A stretch of DNA of 64,000 bases from Parascedosporium putredinis (taxonomy: Eukaryota > Ascomycota > Sordariomycetes > Microascales > Microascaceae), in NCBI GenBank assembly GCA_949357655.1, contig CASHTG010000015.1, forward strand, positions 1,798,001 to 1,862,000, read 5' to 3'. This document shows positions 26,689 through 38,944 of this stretch, in pieces. The translations under genes were made by a program, and so were the position numbers. Below the pieces are notes generated by a model that worked only from the letters and a program-made list of their open reading frames with translations, ran no database searches and had not been told where the DNA came from. How positions within the stretch are numbered: the first letter of the stretch is position 1; each line of letters opens with the position of its first letter.

Positions 26689-28246
26689 CCGGAGTCCTCG
26701 AATGAAATCATGACTTATTTTCTATGTGTGTTTCGGAGGGTCTGCATGATGGCATCTGCGGAGTTGTAACATTGGTGCACTAGCATGAGATAGCGGTACG
26801 ATTGATGAGCATTTCATGGGCCCCTGAGAGCGCCGTAGGTTATAGAGAAAGATCTTGCTTAGATAGCGGTTTGCTTGAGGGCTCAAAGGCTCAAAACAGA
26901 TAATGTAAAGTTTTATCATATAGATGTTGCCCGTCTATTGCTTGCTTGAGCCATTCTCGCGCTCCCCCAAACCTCGAGAGTCAACGAACGGCTTGAAATC
27001 ATGTTGCGAATCGAGCGCGAAAATAAACAACCTCGGTTCTTACGAAAGAGATGATGCAAGGGGAACCAGGAAGATCCATACCTGCTTGTCCTCCTTCCTC
27101 TTCCCAATTCAGGTCAACCCTTCCCCTCCCTTCCCTTTTCCTCTTCTTCTTCCCCCTCGACGGAGCATTATCTCGAGGGATGACCGACCCGAGCTGAACT
27201 ATCCCGGTAATCAGCTCATCGTCCCGCGCTCTCCCACCCCCATTCCCATTATATGCCAATTCAAGACGATGATGTAACCTTGGGGCCCCTCCTTTACATC
27301 CCCCGGCAGGCTGGTGGTCTCCGGCCGTCAAAGATGCGAGAGGCATCCCCCTCCGGTGTCTCGCTCTTTCTCCTTCTCTTTCTAGTATCCGAAGGAAACA
27401 AATGGTGAATGATATCGGCAATGACGATAGTCGATCCTTGGTTTATTTTTTCCCTCGTCTTCATGTCCCTCACCGCTTCGCGGATCTCTACTCACCCCCT
27501 CCCTTTCCCCGTATGGTCCCCACAAGAGATCCCAAGAGTAGAAAGATAAAAACAGCCCCTCCATCACGAGAGTTGATGGAGGTGGGCATCGCTCAGCGCC
27601 ACAAGAACGAGAAGGAACGAGTTCCAGTACGCTGGGACTTGGCGCACCTTGCTTCTTCCAAGTAAACCGGCCACCCCCCTCCTTCTCAACAACCATCAGA
27701 CAGTGCTCTCCATCCCCCCTTTTGATTTTCTCGCTCGATTTCTCCAGGTAAAACGAAATTGGTAGTTCTCAGAACGTTTTACTTCATCCCCCCTCTCCCT
27801 CCAGCGCCAGTGTATCCTACCTATCAAAAGCGTTCATCCATCGTCCGTCTAGACTCCCGCTTTGCGCAGCTCCTCTTTCCCCCTCCCCTTCATGAAGTGA
27901 TGAACACCCTTCGGAACAGGGGGTGGGGAGACAGACCCCGACTCTGCCGCTCCGAGAAATCAGGATTCCTTGCCCCGACCTTACCGGGGGCCGGGGCACT
28001 CGATAACCGCGTCGAGGTCAACACCCCCGCACGCTGCCGGAAGATTTTTGAAGGGGAAAAGAAAAATCCTACATCCCATGACATGACGAGGGACGGGGCT
28101 GCGTGACACAAAGGCCCACATTCCTTGCTGGGCCAAACGGAGAAAATGTGTTGAATCACCAGATGAAAATAACTAAGACACTGCTTTCCAAGGATTGAGG
28201 TGCTCTCCTATCTGTCTCCTGTTCGATCCTCTGTCCTATCGCTTCC

Positions 28247-28286
28247 TTTTTTATTTTTATTTTTATTTTTATTTTTATTTTTATTC
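28247..28286. repeat. (ATTTTT)n hexanucleotide repeat
   Basis: Six tandem copies of ATTTTT lie in noncoding DNA. The opposite strand encodes a spurious (Lys-Ile)n stretch. Confidence 0.9.
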
Positions 28287-29270
28287 TCTTTGACAAAAGT
28301 GGCTGCACGTTTGAAAAGTGAAAAGGGTGTGCGCAGAATCGTTCCGAGCTATATTGTTTGCGTCCCTTTTGTGTCATTCAAAATCCCACCTTCCAAGAGA
28401 GGGGCAAAGTGATTTCTAGTGATTACGATAAAAAAGAAAGAAAGGAAAAAGAAAGCGCCAGGCGTACTGTGGCCGCTTCTGTCGCTCATCGTGATGGAGG
28501 GTACGGCCTCAGCAGCAAACTCATGTGGCGCCATCACACACACCCTCCTTTTCCCATCCCCTTTCCCCTCACATCGGGGTTCTCGATTCGCCCATCCGAC
28601 CAGATGGGTTGTCTTTTGAGAGAGGCCACAATCCTCTCTCTCTCTTTCTTGTTATCAGCTCCACGGAGCTCTCTTCCGTACACTAGTCCTCAGTCTCGAG
28701 GCGGAGGACTCTTGGAATTACCGCGACAAAAGTGGAATGGCGCGCCCACTCTCGTCCATGGTTCATCCCTGCGCTCTGAGCCTATATAATGCGCGTCATA
28801 TTACCCTACCCAGTACGCTAGAAAAGAGAGGCTTGATTGTGGTGGGTGAGGTGCGCCGACGAACCATATCATTCCGAAAGGGTATCTATTTCAGCTTTCT
28901 CGCTTAAGATATTTAGGAGAAGAATATTAAGAAGGAAAAAATCCAACACAAAGGCGGCCCAGGCCAGAAGTGACAAGCCACATAGGATGCAGGATGCTCA
29001 AGACCTTGGGTCTGTCCCGGCTCACGGATCATTTTCCGGATGTAGCATTTTCCGACCACCGCGCCTGTTTCCCCGAGTTCCGTATATGCTGGGAGGGAGG
29101 GGGAAAGTAAAAGATATCCATGATCCAAAAGAAAATGAGAATGCCGTCCCGTAGCGCCTACTCCAATGCAGCCCATAACCGAAAAAAAGACCCAGGGTAA
29201 AAAAGAGCAAGAGAAGGAGAGGAGCGCAAAGCAAAGAACCAACGGCGTACTACCGCGTGCGCTGATGGCA

Positions 29271-30999
29271 CTAAAAGTCCCTCTTTTCGTGGACGGGATG
29301 CTCACTGCAAGCATCGTTGACAAAGTCAGTTATCGTCTCAAAGTACCCCTCCTCTAGGACGCTGGTATTGTGATCTCCGCGGGAAGCGCCTTCCAGGTCT
29401 TCCAGGGCGCTTTGGATAGTTCGTATAATTGGCGCATGTGAGTTGGTCTATACAGGAGGGGGCCGTCGAGGCATTAGCTAGTGTCGCCGAACGAGGCCTA
29501 GGAGATACAGAAGGAAGAGGAGGAAAGGGGGAAAGGCAAAGGAAAGAAAGGCGTTAAGAGTAGAGCTTACGGTACAATCTCATCCTGCAATCCGCTAAGG
29601 AATAGGATGGGAACCTTGTTGATATTGGGAATGTGAGAGTCGCTAGGCCACACCTGGTGGCAAAGCAGCGTCACATACTTGGCCATGGGGATGACGGAAG
29701 GGATCAGCTTGCGCATGGACAGGAATGTGTTCTCCAGGACGAGCCCGGCGATGTCGCCGACGTGCTGGTTCTTGGCGACGAGCTTGATGCCAACGGCCCC
29801 ACCAAGACTCTGGCCGTAAATGACGAGCTTGTGGCTGCTAGTCTCGGCACGGGACCTCAGGTAGTCGAGGGCTGTCTGCGCATCGATGTACAAGCCAGAT
29901 TCGTCCGCCTCGCCAGTCGACAGGCCGTAGCCCCGGTACTCCAACATGAAGACGTTGCAGCCGAGATAGTTGATGATCATGCGGGCAATGGGAAGACGGT
30001 GGCCAATGTTGCCGGCATTGCCATGGAACATGAGCATGGTTATGTTGGAGTTGCGACCATCACGGGGACCGCGGATGTAAAAGGCCGATAGTTTCTCTCC
30101 ATCGTTTGTGGGTATGACTAGCTCCTCAAAGTCTGTGATACCAAACTGGGACGGTCGTGGAACTTCTACGCGGGCATTCGGGGGCATATGCGAGGGGTAG
30201 ATCAACGCTCTACCAAGAGGTGGAAACGCACGAATATCAGCATCGTCATTCATCAAACCCGCGAACTCTTCGACGGTGAATAGGTGGGGTAGGAGAATGG
30301 GAGGTGGAGGGGGTGTGCGTGTTTGCGTGTGTGCGGTAACCGCATTGTCACATGAGGCCCAATCCAAACAGGGCCATCGCAAGAGGGGGCCATCAAGCGG
30401 GAAGTCGCGCAAAGCAAAAGGGAGCAAAGAAGGCATGGATGTTTACTAACCTTTGCTTGAAATATAACAAGCTCGTCAGTACGGCGGCGATACCCTATAG
30501 CAAGTGTGGGGGTTAGTTTCAGACGCTGACACCTAATATCTCAAAGACTTGAGACAACACTCTCTCTCTACACGCCAGGGCTACGGAGGCATATCGCGGT
30601 ACCTGAGAGAAAAGGTTGCCACTACTAGACGAGGAACTCGACTGCGAGTTATGGTGGGGGCGGGAGGAGAGCATCATGGCTTCGTCGGGAGGGGTTAAAG
30701 AACGGCACAGGGCCAGAGAAGAGAGAGAGAGAGATAGAGAGAGAGAAGAAAAGGATGAGGTAATGAAGACAATGGACAGAATAAGCGGTAAACCCGTCGT
30801 CAATGAGAGAGAGAGAGGCGATGTCGGCGAAAGGGTGGCTTCTTTGTTCAATCGAGAGAGAGATTGTTGATCAGATAGGACATACCGTGGACGCCAAGGC
30901 TGGCAGCCGCATGTATGTGGCGACAGTGCTGAGGAGAGAAGCCGTCTGCTCCAAATAGGAGTTGCTGGATGACGAAGGCGGGGAGTTGTTTACGGGCAT
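29271..30999 (-). CDS. BEM46: Bem46-family alpha/beta hydrolase (ABHD13-like), one frame break
   Basis: Bem46 is a membrane-anchored alpha/beta hydrolase conserved from yeasts to animals; in Neurospora it influences polar growth of ascospore hyphae. Exons are 30999-30886, 30494-30451, 30209-29571 and 29447-29271, with phases that fit (38 codons; phase 2; phase 2). Residues 1-50 include the membrane anchor (SLLSTVATYMRLPALAST, then GIAAVLTSLLYFKQR). The hydrolase core shows FHGNAGNIGHRLPIARM (oxyanion HG), the nucleophile elbow VIYGQSLGGAVGIK (Ser in GQSLGG), and ILFLSGLQDEIVP, whose Asp is the likely acid. The catalytic His is in ALPAGDHNTS of the last exon, and one base is missing just before it (CC at 29377-29378 on the + strand). 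Restored length is 324 residues, normal for the family. Confidence 0.93.
30719..30746. repeat. (GA)n tract in a BEM46 intron
   Basis: GAGAGA-rich DNA lies in the 391-bp first intron of the minus-strand BEM46 gene (30495-30885). Confidence 0.7.
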
Positions 31000-33900
31000 T
31001 GGGAGGGGAAGGGAATCAGACCAGGTCGTGGGCGAGCGGGGTGGTTGTCGGACAAGGTTGGGTATATATGTCTGGGATGATGACGGCGAGAGATGGAACT
31101 CTCAAACAGCAAGCAGGACGGAGAAGACGGCGAGCTGAGGAGATTGTCTGGATGAGGTGGCCGAGTTCTGATGGGTGAGCTGCCCCGGTCAGGCCGATGC
31201 AGCAGAGTTCCGGGTAGAGTCGTATCTGGCGTGTATCAGAAGGTTCTACAGACTTTCCGGGCTAACCTGATACCGGGCCAGAGAATGGGATGGGAGAGGC
31301 AGATGCAGATGCAGATGGCACTGAGGGCAAAAAGAGGCAAAGAGGGCTGGGTGCAGCGACGATTGTTCGAGGTTTTGAGGGGATCACCGGAATTTGCAGG
31401 GGAATAGGAAAGGGATGGAAGGCCGAGCACTGTTTGGCACTGCCTAGAGCTCGAGCGGATTTCCGGGTAGCGAACGGTGGACCCAGGAAAAGCGTGGGCG
31501 GGTATTTGCGAGAGCAATGCGGCAAATTAGAAGAGCGGCGGTGGGAACCAGAAAATGCACGTCGTCCACTTTTTTCGGAGCACTTGGGGGAATGTGTTTG
31601 GAGGGAATCTGTCTCCAAGGGCGAAAGTGGTTGTTTCGAAGCGACGGGGGAGAGAAGGCAAGGGAGGGGGCGAGGAGAAACAAGATTGAGCATTAGCTCC
31701 GCAGCAAAGACTGTGTGCGTGTGTGTGTCTGTGGTCAAACAGCCCACGCACGCAGGCGGAGGGAAACATTGAACATTCGGGGGAATTAATTGATGCAGGA
31801 GGCCTGGAAATCCAACATCGAACCCAACCCCCGAGTTCCATCAATTCATCAATCGTGTGTTCCATCGGAATGAACAGGTTTGATTGCCATTTTAGCACAA
31901 TAACTACATCCAGCATAGATCAAGCTAATCCAGTGGTTTACATTACATCAATTGATCAATGGAGAGAGAATCGTGTGGGGTGGTAGGGACATCAATTCAA
32001 GGGACAGGTTCATTAATAGATTCAAGCTTCGTTCAATGGGGTTAGTGTCGCACGCCGCCGATTCCTGTGGTGGCCCTGACGGTCAGTCAGTCTAATACCA
32101 ACATTCGAGTCGCTAATACATCATTGATCCTTGATGTCCAGGTGGGTTCAATGGATGTTTAATCTCGAACCTCGATTTCCTTGATAGCACTCGTGAAGAA
32201 GCACCCATCTAAGGATGATCGATCGGGGAGAGGGGCTCGAGGCGTATCAAGTCGAAGAAACGCGTCGCCGTTGACACCAGGTCAGGTCGTGCGTTCATTT
32301 CCCAGAGAGCCCAGACACTAGTGTACATTTCCATACGAGTCCCTGCAGAGATGGACACGCCACGCCATCTTCGGTCATCGGTTGATCCCCGCTCTGGAGC
32401 ACTTGCGCTTGTGTCGTGCCCAGCAAGGCAATGTTGATATCAGTGCCCACCCACTCCGGAGAGCGATACAAATTTGGTCTTGACTGTCACAGTGAAGGTG
32501 TTAATTATTGCAATAATATTGATGCTGTATACGTAAATCAGCTCAACCAGCACTTCCCACTTCACGAGGGCAAATTCTGGTGGTAGAGCTCTTCAGCCTG
32601 AAAAAAGGAAGGAAAAGGAAGGAAAAGGGAGAGAAAGAACCCCTGATCCATTTATGGGTATTATATCAATTGATGGCGAGCCACAAGTAGAAAGTGGCCT
32701 CCACACCTGCGACAAGATGGGATGACGTTACGGGAAGATACTTCGTACTTTCATGGATCCCTCATAATACAATTGATGCACGTTGTGGATGCACCTTCCA
32801 GCTCAATTGATCAATTGGCGGATGCTCAAGTCTTCTCCGGACGAGACACCCTCAACCCCAGCAGCCTCAAGCCGACCTGCACTAGCGCATCACTCGACAG
32901 GGTGCTCGGCTTTCTTCAGATGCTCATCCAATCTCCCCCAGTTTTCGCAGGGCGTCCCTCGGGTTGATCCTTTCTTGATGTTTGCTCCAGCTGCTTTTAG
33001 CGTGAAGGCAATGAGGCGATGAAGTGAAGAGGCCCCTCTTTGACCCTACCACTGCCACTGTTATGTACCTCGGAGTTTTCAAAAGCTAGCTGCTCATCAT
33101 GAATCGAAAGGGTTCGAGGCCCTGGGCCTACTTTGAGAGGGAATACGCACCCTGAAAGACCTCGCGCCTTTCACCCATTTCGCCCTCAGAGCGTGACGAA
33201 AAGAGTTGAACCTGCATGATGCAGGGCAAGCGCCCGTTGGTAGACTAATAAGAATCAGGTCCCTCTAGGGGAAAAAGGGAGAGAGCCCATCATCAACCTC
33301 TCTGAACGAGGGAGCCTTGATCGATTGGCTGAGAATCACCGAATGCGCGCGAGGTCGCAAGTGTCTCTCAAGTAAGTCTGAAAAGGACGGCGAGAGTCTT
33401 GTCTTTCTAGATGATGGTGTATTACCCATTACTTTTATTTTGAATCCCTTTTGGCACCGGACTGGGATCGAAATGCGGCGTAGAGAAAAGAGAGGCAAGA
33501 TCAACGCGTCCACCGAGACCTCCCTTATCAGCCGGTTCTAAGGGTCATATCATCCAATGGATGGGTGGATTAATTGCCCCCATATCAGAGAGTGGCGGAC
33601 CACCTGAGACAGCCAGAACCAAGCCGAGGCGAGGACCATCCATGGGCGACCGAGATGTCTACCACGCCTTCTATCAACTTACCTGCCACTACTTTGACCT
33701 CGGAGCTCTGCTATCAACACTTGCTTTTATAAAAGGCCCCCCTCCCATCCCCATAGTTTAAAATACAGTAGATAATATTTCAGGGGACGGATGGAGAAAC
33801 CCTCCGTGGCCAAGAGAGGAAGGTTGGCAAAGCAAACACACCCTCCACACCGAGTGAGTGATGGAGAGGGGTCCGGGGAAATGGTGTGTGGAGGTGGGCA

Positions 33901-36900
33901 ATGGAAGGAAGGCACACGAGCGCCAGGGGAAGGATGCTTGCCAGAAAGGAGGAGGCCGGAAAAAGGAAAGAAAGAGAAAGCAGTTCATCACAACACGAAA
34001 TGGTCGTCAGGCAAAGTCAAATCAACACGAATCGGGAAATCAGGGTGGGCATACCTCGGTACGAGTCTAGAAGCTACACTTACCAAGTACGTGGTGGATG
34101 GGGGCAGTCCGAGGATACCCATCGACGGGATGGCCACGTTTGATTTACAACGGGGACCTTGCTTCTTTTTCTATGCGCGGGGATGAGGAGACGCGGATTG
34201 CCCGATCCACGCGATATCCGGATGACGGTCCCTATAATGGATCTGCGACCTTCCTCTCACGAGCCCCTCCCAGCCAATCCATTTTGGACAGATTCAGGCT
34301 TGGGGAGCCTTGATTAGGGGAGGAGAGGTGGGGAAACATCCACCATCAATAGAAGACACCAATGCCCATGCGCGCAGTGGACACCATTTTTGGCTAGGAG
34401 GAACTATGGGAATTGGGATGAATAACCACCCCGATGGGTGCTTAATCAGAACCCATCGCGTTGAGATGACGCGACTAGTCCCAGTGTGGGGAGAAAAGGG
34501 GAACTGAGACGAGGGACAAGGATTTCCTTGATGTCTTGGAGGGGGTTTAATCTGGAAGCCAGCGATCAGAGGGCCGCGGGAGAACGGGACGACCTAGGCT
34601 TGCGGTTGTGCCGAACCCTTAATCAATATCCAACGACATGTAAACTTCAATGTTGCGGGAAAGGGGGAGGGGTCGCGCGAGCATGTCGTCGGTGTTTGTT
34701 ATGCTGCCAATTGAGACGGGTGCAAGAGGCAAGAGTGTTTTGACGAGCCTCTTTTCCTCCGCCCTGGCATTGCAGCGCGTAGGACAAGAGCGTGCCTGTT
34801 ATGATCATGGAAGGCGTGGATATGGGTCTGGTCTTCCCACCAGATGCTGCATCGAATCCCGTCAAACTAGAGTAGATCCATAGATGGATCTGTTGAACGA
34901 ATGTGGGGGCAGACCACCTCCCTCCGCGTCATCGTCTTGTCGGGCGTCTTTTGTCTTCCAGCCTCGGGCTGTAGCCTTGGGGCTATCCGGAAAAGAAAAA
35001 AGAAAGAAGGAACTAATGTGGAGGCCCGTTGGCGACGCTGGGCTCACCTAGTCTTGAGGTTTCCCAACGGCCCACTTGCTCGTGAGGCCGAATTCTTTCC
35101 ACTCTCCGTCTTGTGTGCATATGCAGAGAGGCTTTTCGGTTGTAAATTGGGTTTGAGCGGCCATTGCCAACCCAAAATCCCCACCGTCGCCCCACCTCAG
35201 CCCGAACGCCTGGAGAAACAACTGGAGCTAGATTGATGGGGGACGGTCTGGCAATATTTGGGAGGTACAGACGACATGGTAGAGGGTCACGGTATGAGGG
35301 GGATGGGAAAGAGAGCACACGAAAGACATTCGCAAATTCACCCCCGCCCCCTCCCCTTGCCTCTTCTTTCTATCTGGGTAACAGAGGGAATGGGCACCTA
35401 TTGGGAGGGAGAGACAAGTGGAGGCTGCACTTGGAACGCAAAGGTGGTGAGAAGGGGTCTTTCTCGCCTTGTTATCTACACTGCGTCCTTCGGCGTCTTT
35501 GGTGGTGGCTGAGTTCAAACTGTCCATTTTGACCCAAGGCCTTGTTTTGTTATAAGCCTTGGTGGGCAATCATGCCATCGACCCTTTGCCCGTTTGTTAC
35601 CCTCGTGGCCACCCAGTGACGACAAGGAAAACGAAAAGGACTAAGAAGTGAGGCGAAAGTTGCACCGCCAAAGGAGGCAGAATGATGGTGTCGACAACTT
35701 CGCCAATGACCTGTCATTTCAAATGTTTGTCGTGGCAGGTTTTGTGGATGGTGGGAAGAGTGATGTTCGTGCCTCTGTGCCTACTTCAAAGTTCTTACAT
35801 TTATCGTGATAGTGCGAAGCGAGCTTGGCATGTGTCAATAGGGAACATTGAATGGTAAAAAGGAGGAAAAAAGAAAAGAAAAGAAAAGAGAAGGAAAAAG
35901 ACGGGAAAAAGAAAACTAGACAGGCATGGCGAAGGTGCAAAAGTCACCGACGTTCTGGGCCATGGCGAAGAAGATTCCCTCGTTACAAGCAAAGATGGAT
36001 ACAATGGATCTACGGATGTACAGAGGAGACCGCTCGTGCTTGAGGGCGGAAATGACTCAGGAATCCTGCTTCAAAGGCAATCGGCTTTCCCTCACACATG
36101 TACGCTGTACGATGATGACCGCTGGCAGTCATTACACTTGCCTGGATGAAGGTTCGTTGGGGGAATGGATCCATCAACCATGGCAGATTCAGAGTGGTCG
36201 ATGATGTAAGTTGGGCAGCAATGCTGGATAGCATGCCTAACGCGCATCCTTCAAAATGTCGGATAACTACAAAGTTGGGCCAACCACCAACAACAAGAAC
36301 AAAGACACCGCCCATGACGCACCATTGCCAGGTCCGACGGCACCTGTCTTCACTTCCGGGAAGATGCGGAATTCAACAAAGAACCCGATGGATCAATGTT
36401 GAGGAGGTGTTGGAGTTCTAGGCTTTACCAGATCCCCTTCTGCATCGGGACACGAAGACGCTTGTCCGCGAAAGGAAAGGGTTCGCTGCTTCGGAACTGG
36501 AGTCCTTTCGTACCTGACCGAATCGTCATCCTACCTAAAGTTTTCTGTCCCCGGGTGTGGGGATGGGATGCGGTTCGTCCTTACGGACCCAACCCTAGGA
36601 ATCCTGGCCCCTCCAATTATCGAGTCTTATCGGTCGAGTCTCCAAAGAAGAAGAGAACAAGAAGCGTTGCGGCACCGTGTCTGGTCCGGATAGTTGTACC
36701 TATCTGAGAAGTGATTGGGGCTGGGGAATGAAAACTGCTCAAGATCTTGACTGTTTTAACCCCCGCCCCCGTTTGCCCGTTGATGCGACAAAGTAAAGAC
36801 CCATGTGAAGTCTCCAGCCGTTAAATGAAGGCTAGGAGCTATTTGCTCGGCGACAAGAGAAGATGGTGTCCGAGTAAGACTCTGGGTAATAATACTCAGC

Positions 36901-38944
36901 AAGACAAGTTCGTCTGCACGAAACGGATAAGCAAAGAATACCAATTACACATCCATCAATCGACTTGAGCCGGAAGTGGCAGAAGGGGCGGATGGCGTTG
37001 CTGAATGAAGGTCATCTTTTCTCACTGCCCTTTCACGTTGTCCTTGGGCTGGAATGGTCCAATGGTAGCGCCAGACCCCACCTCTACGCCCACCCTCGAA
37101 TGCCATCCTCGCCATGGCTCAGGTGACCCCGCGGTCAAGGATTCGTTGGAGAGGCTGATAACGTCGGGGGTGAGCTGGCCAATGGGAGAGTCCATGGGGC
37201 AAGCCTGGTGCAAAGAGTGACCAATCGCTGGAGGTTTTGGTTCCCCTGGCTACGGGTGACTGGTGGGGTAAGCCTAGCGAATCCCAGAAGGGTTTCAGGA
37301 GTCTGACTCCACTCAGCTTCCAGCCCAGCATAGCATGGCGCTGAATTGTACTTGTATGTTCTTTGGCATTCGAGGGGACGCTCTGTATTATTTCTGGAAC
37401 TTGTGCAGAAGAATCCTTCGTACAAAGCACAACGGTATTTATTAGCGCGTGCACTCTGGAAAATAAGGCCACTATTCCGGATGGGTCCAATGAACGTCGA
37501 GTATTTTGCCTTCTTCCCCCAAAGTCCTCTCTGCCTTTTTGCTCGAGGCGAGACTGGATCGCTCGCCGAAAAATACTGCCCAACGAGAGCCTGTAACTCT
37601 AGCGACAATAGCAAGACATTGATGCACCCACAAGTATTGGAAAAAAATTCTGTGGGCGACGGAGGACGAAGAAAAAAACAAACCAAGCCTACACTTTCCC
37701 TTTCTAGCTTGAACGCTCAACTCGTATCCTATCTCGACATCCCATTCGACTGACTCTTTTGCTCTTTTTCCTCTTTCCTCTCTCTCTCTCTCTCGACGAG
37801 ACATACGAACTACCCAAGTTCTCCCATCACATCACGGGCAAACTCCCGAAACGCGTTCAGTCCTACACCTTGTCGCATTCTCCCTTTCTCAAACCGCAGC
37901 AAGCGAACAGTTTGCCGAGAGAGAGGCTACTCCATATCTGGACCACCGTCTTTAGCTTGCCCTTCGGACTGGCTTTTTCTGCTTCCATCTTGCTTCTTTT
38001 ATTTTTTTCTTCCCTTCTAGTCTTTGAGAAGGTAGACCGCGGACCGGATCATCGTCGCTCAGTGTTTCTCAAACCCGCCTCGGCCTGGCCCGCACCACAT
38101 CAACACCCTCACTCTTTTTCCCCTTCTGCTCATTTTCCCCACCTTTCCTCGCCTGCCCTTGGAACCGTCCAGCATCCAGGACGTATCTGAAGCACCGACG
38201 AGCGATAAGCGACTTTGTTAAACGCTTTCCCCTCCCTTCTTCTCCTCCGCAAAGCCCGTTGGTCTGCGCGCAGTGTCCCCGGATTGTCACCAACAGGGGC
38301 GCCTCTCTAGGATTTCAGTTATCTTGAAACACTTTGGCTCGCCCCCAGCACCTTGTTCCTACCGACCTAGTTTCGGACTTTCCAAGCACGACCTTTAATC
38401 CTTCCTCTGCCTCTCAATACCTCGCTGTTCTAAATTTGTCCGGACCCAGAGACACAGTCTATTATCGCAGAGCTGGGGTCTACCTTTCGCTTTTGCACCG
38501 CCTCGGCAATCCCTCCGCTGCTGGCCTGACTTTTTGTGTCTTTTTCTGGCCCAGTTCCGCCTTCTCGCCCTGTCCACAATCCACCGGCTTTGCGTAATAC
38601 TTGGCCCCCTCTCGTCCCTCACCACACAGCCCGGCCCGTCCCAACCAATCCTGGTCTTTCAGCCCACCACCTTGGTGCTTTGCCTTGCCCCAGAACTGCA
38701 ACGATACCATCATCCCTGGATCTCTCTCTGAGCGCTAACCCATTTACCACTCAATTTCTGCTTCCTCAGCCAGACAACGCGCCGACTCCAGCACGCAGAC
38801 GGACAGAGGTCAAGCGACGAAATATTTTCACTCTTCTCATTTTTACCTTCAAGAAACAACCTCCGAATTTAGAGAAAACCACATCTGGAGGCCATCAATC
38901 TGCCCGGATCCAATCAAACAGCCCGCTAGACAAATACCGGCATC
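31000..38944. other. Gene-poor 7.9 kb block upstream of BEM46 and the LYAR-type gene
   Basis: No ORF here shows a recognisable domain, and most overlap on both strands. The longest, about 183 codons on the minus strand (37686-37135) and 131 codons on the plus strand (33791-34186), look like chance translation. The block holds two exact ATCAATTGAT palindromes (31948-31957, 32665-32674), a related CAATTGATCAATTG at 32804-32817, and repeated GGATCCAT-type words. Its right end (about 37740-38940) is strongly pyrimidine-rich and is probably the promoter and leader of the LYAR-type gene. Confidence 0.45.
37740..38944 (+). promoter_or_regulatory. Pyrimidine-rich promoter/leader of the LYAR-type gene
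   Basis: About 1.2 kb of C/T-rich plus-strand sequence, including a CT run near 37779-37795 and many CCTTTC/TTTCTT blocks, leads directly to the ATG at 38945. CT-rich segments upstream of the start are typical of fungal genes with strong basal transcription. No exact transcription start can be fixed. Confidence 0.45.

Larger units (their letters stand above)
26606..29270. other. Intergenic 2.7 kb between the convergent NFX1-like and BEM46 genes
   Basis: The region holds the 3' ends of both genes and many C/T-rich segments. ORFs are short and overlap on both strands, and none looks like a protein. It contains the two short tandem repeats listed separately. Confidence 0.45.

Noticed and set aside
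33111..33125. GGTTCGAGG, resembling a tRNA T-loop
   Set aside because: The flanking 5-bp stem does not pair well and no acceptor stem or anticodon arm is found upstream.
37135..37686. 183-codon minus-strand ORF
   Set aside because: Several ORFs of similar size overlap it on both strands, and none contains a recognisable motif.
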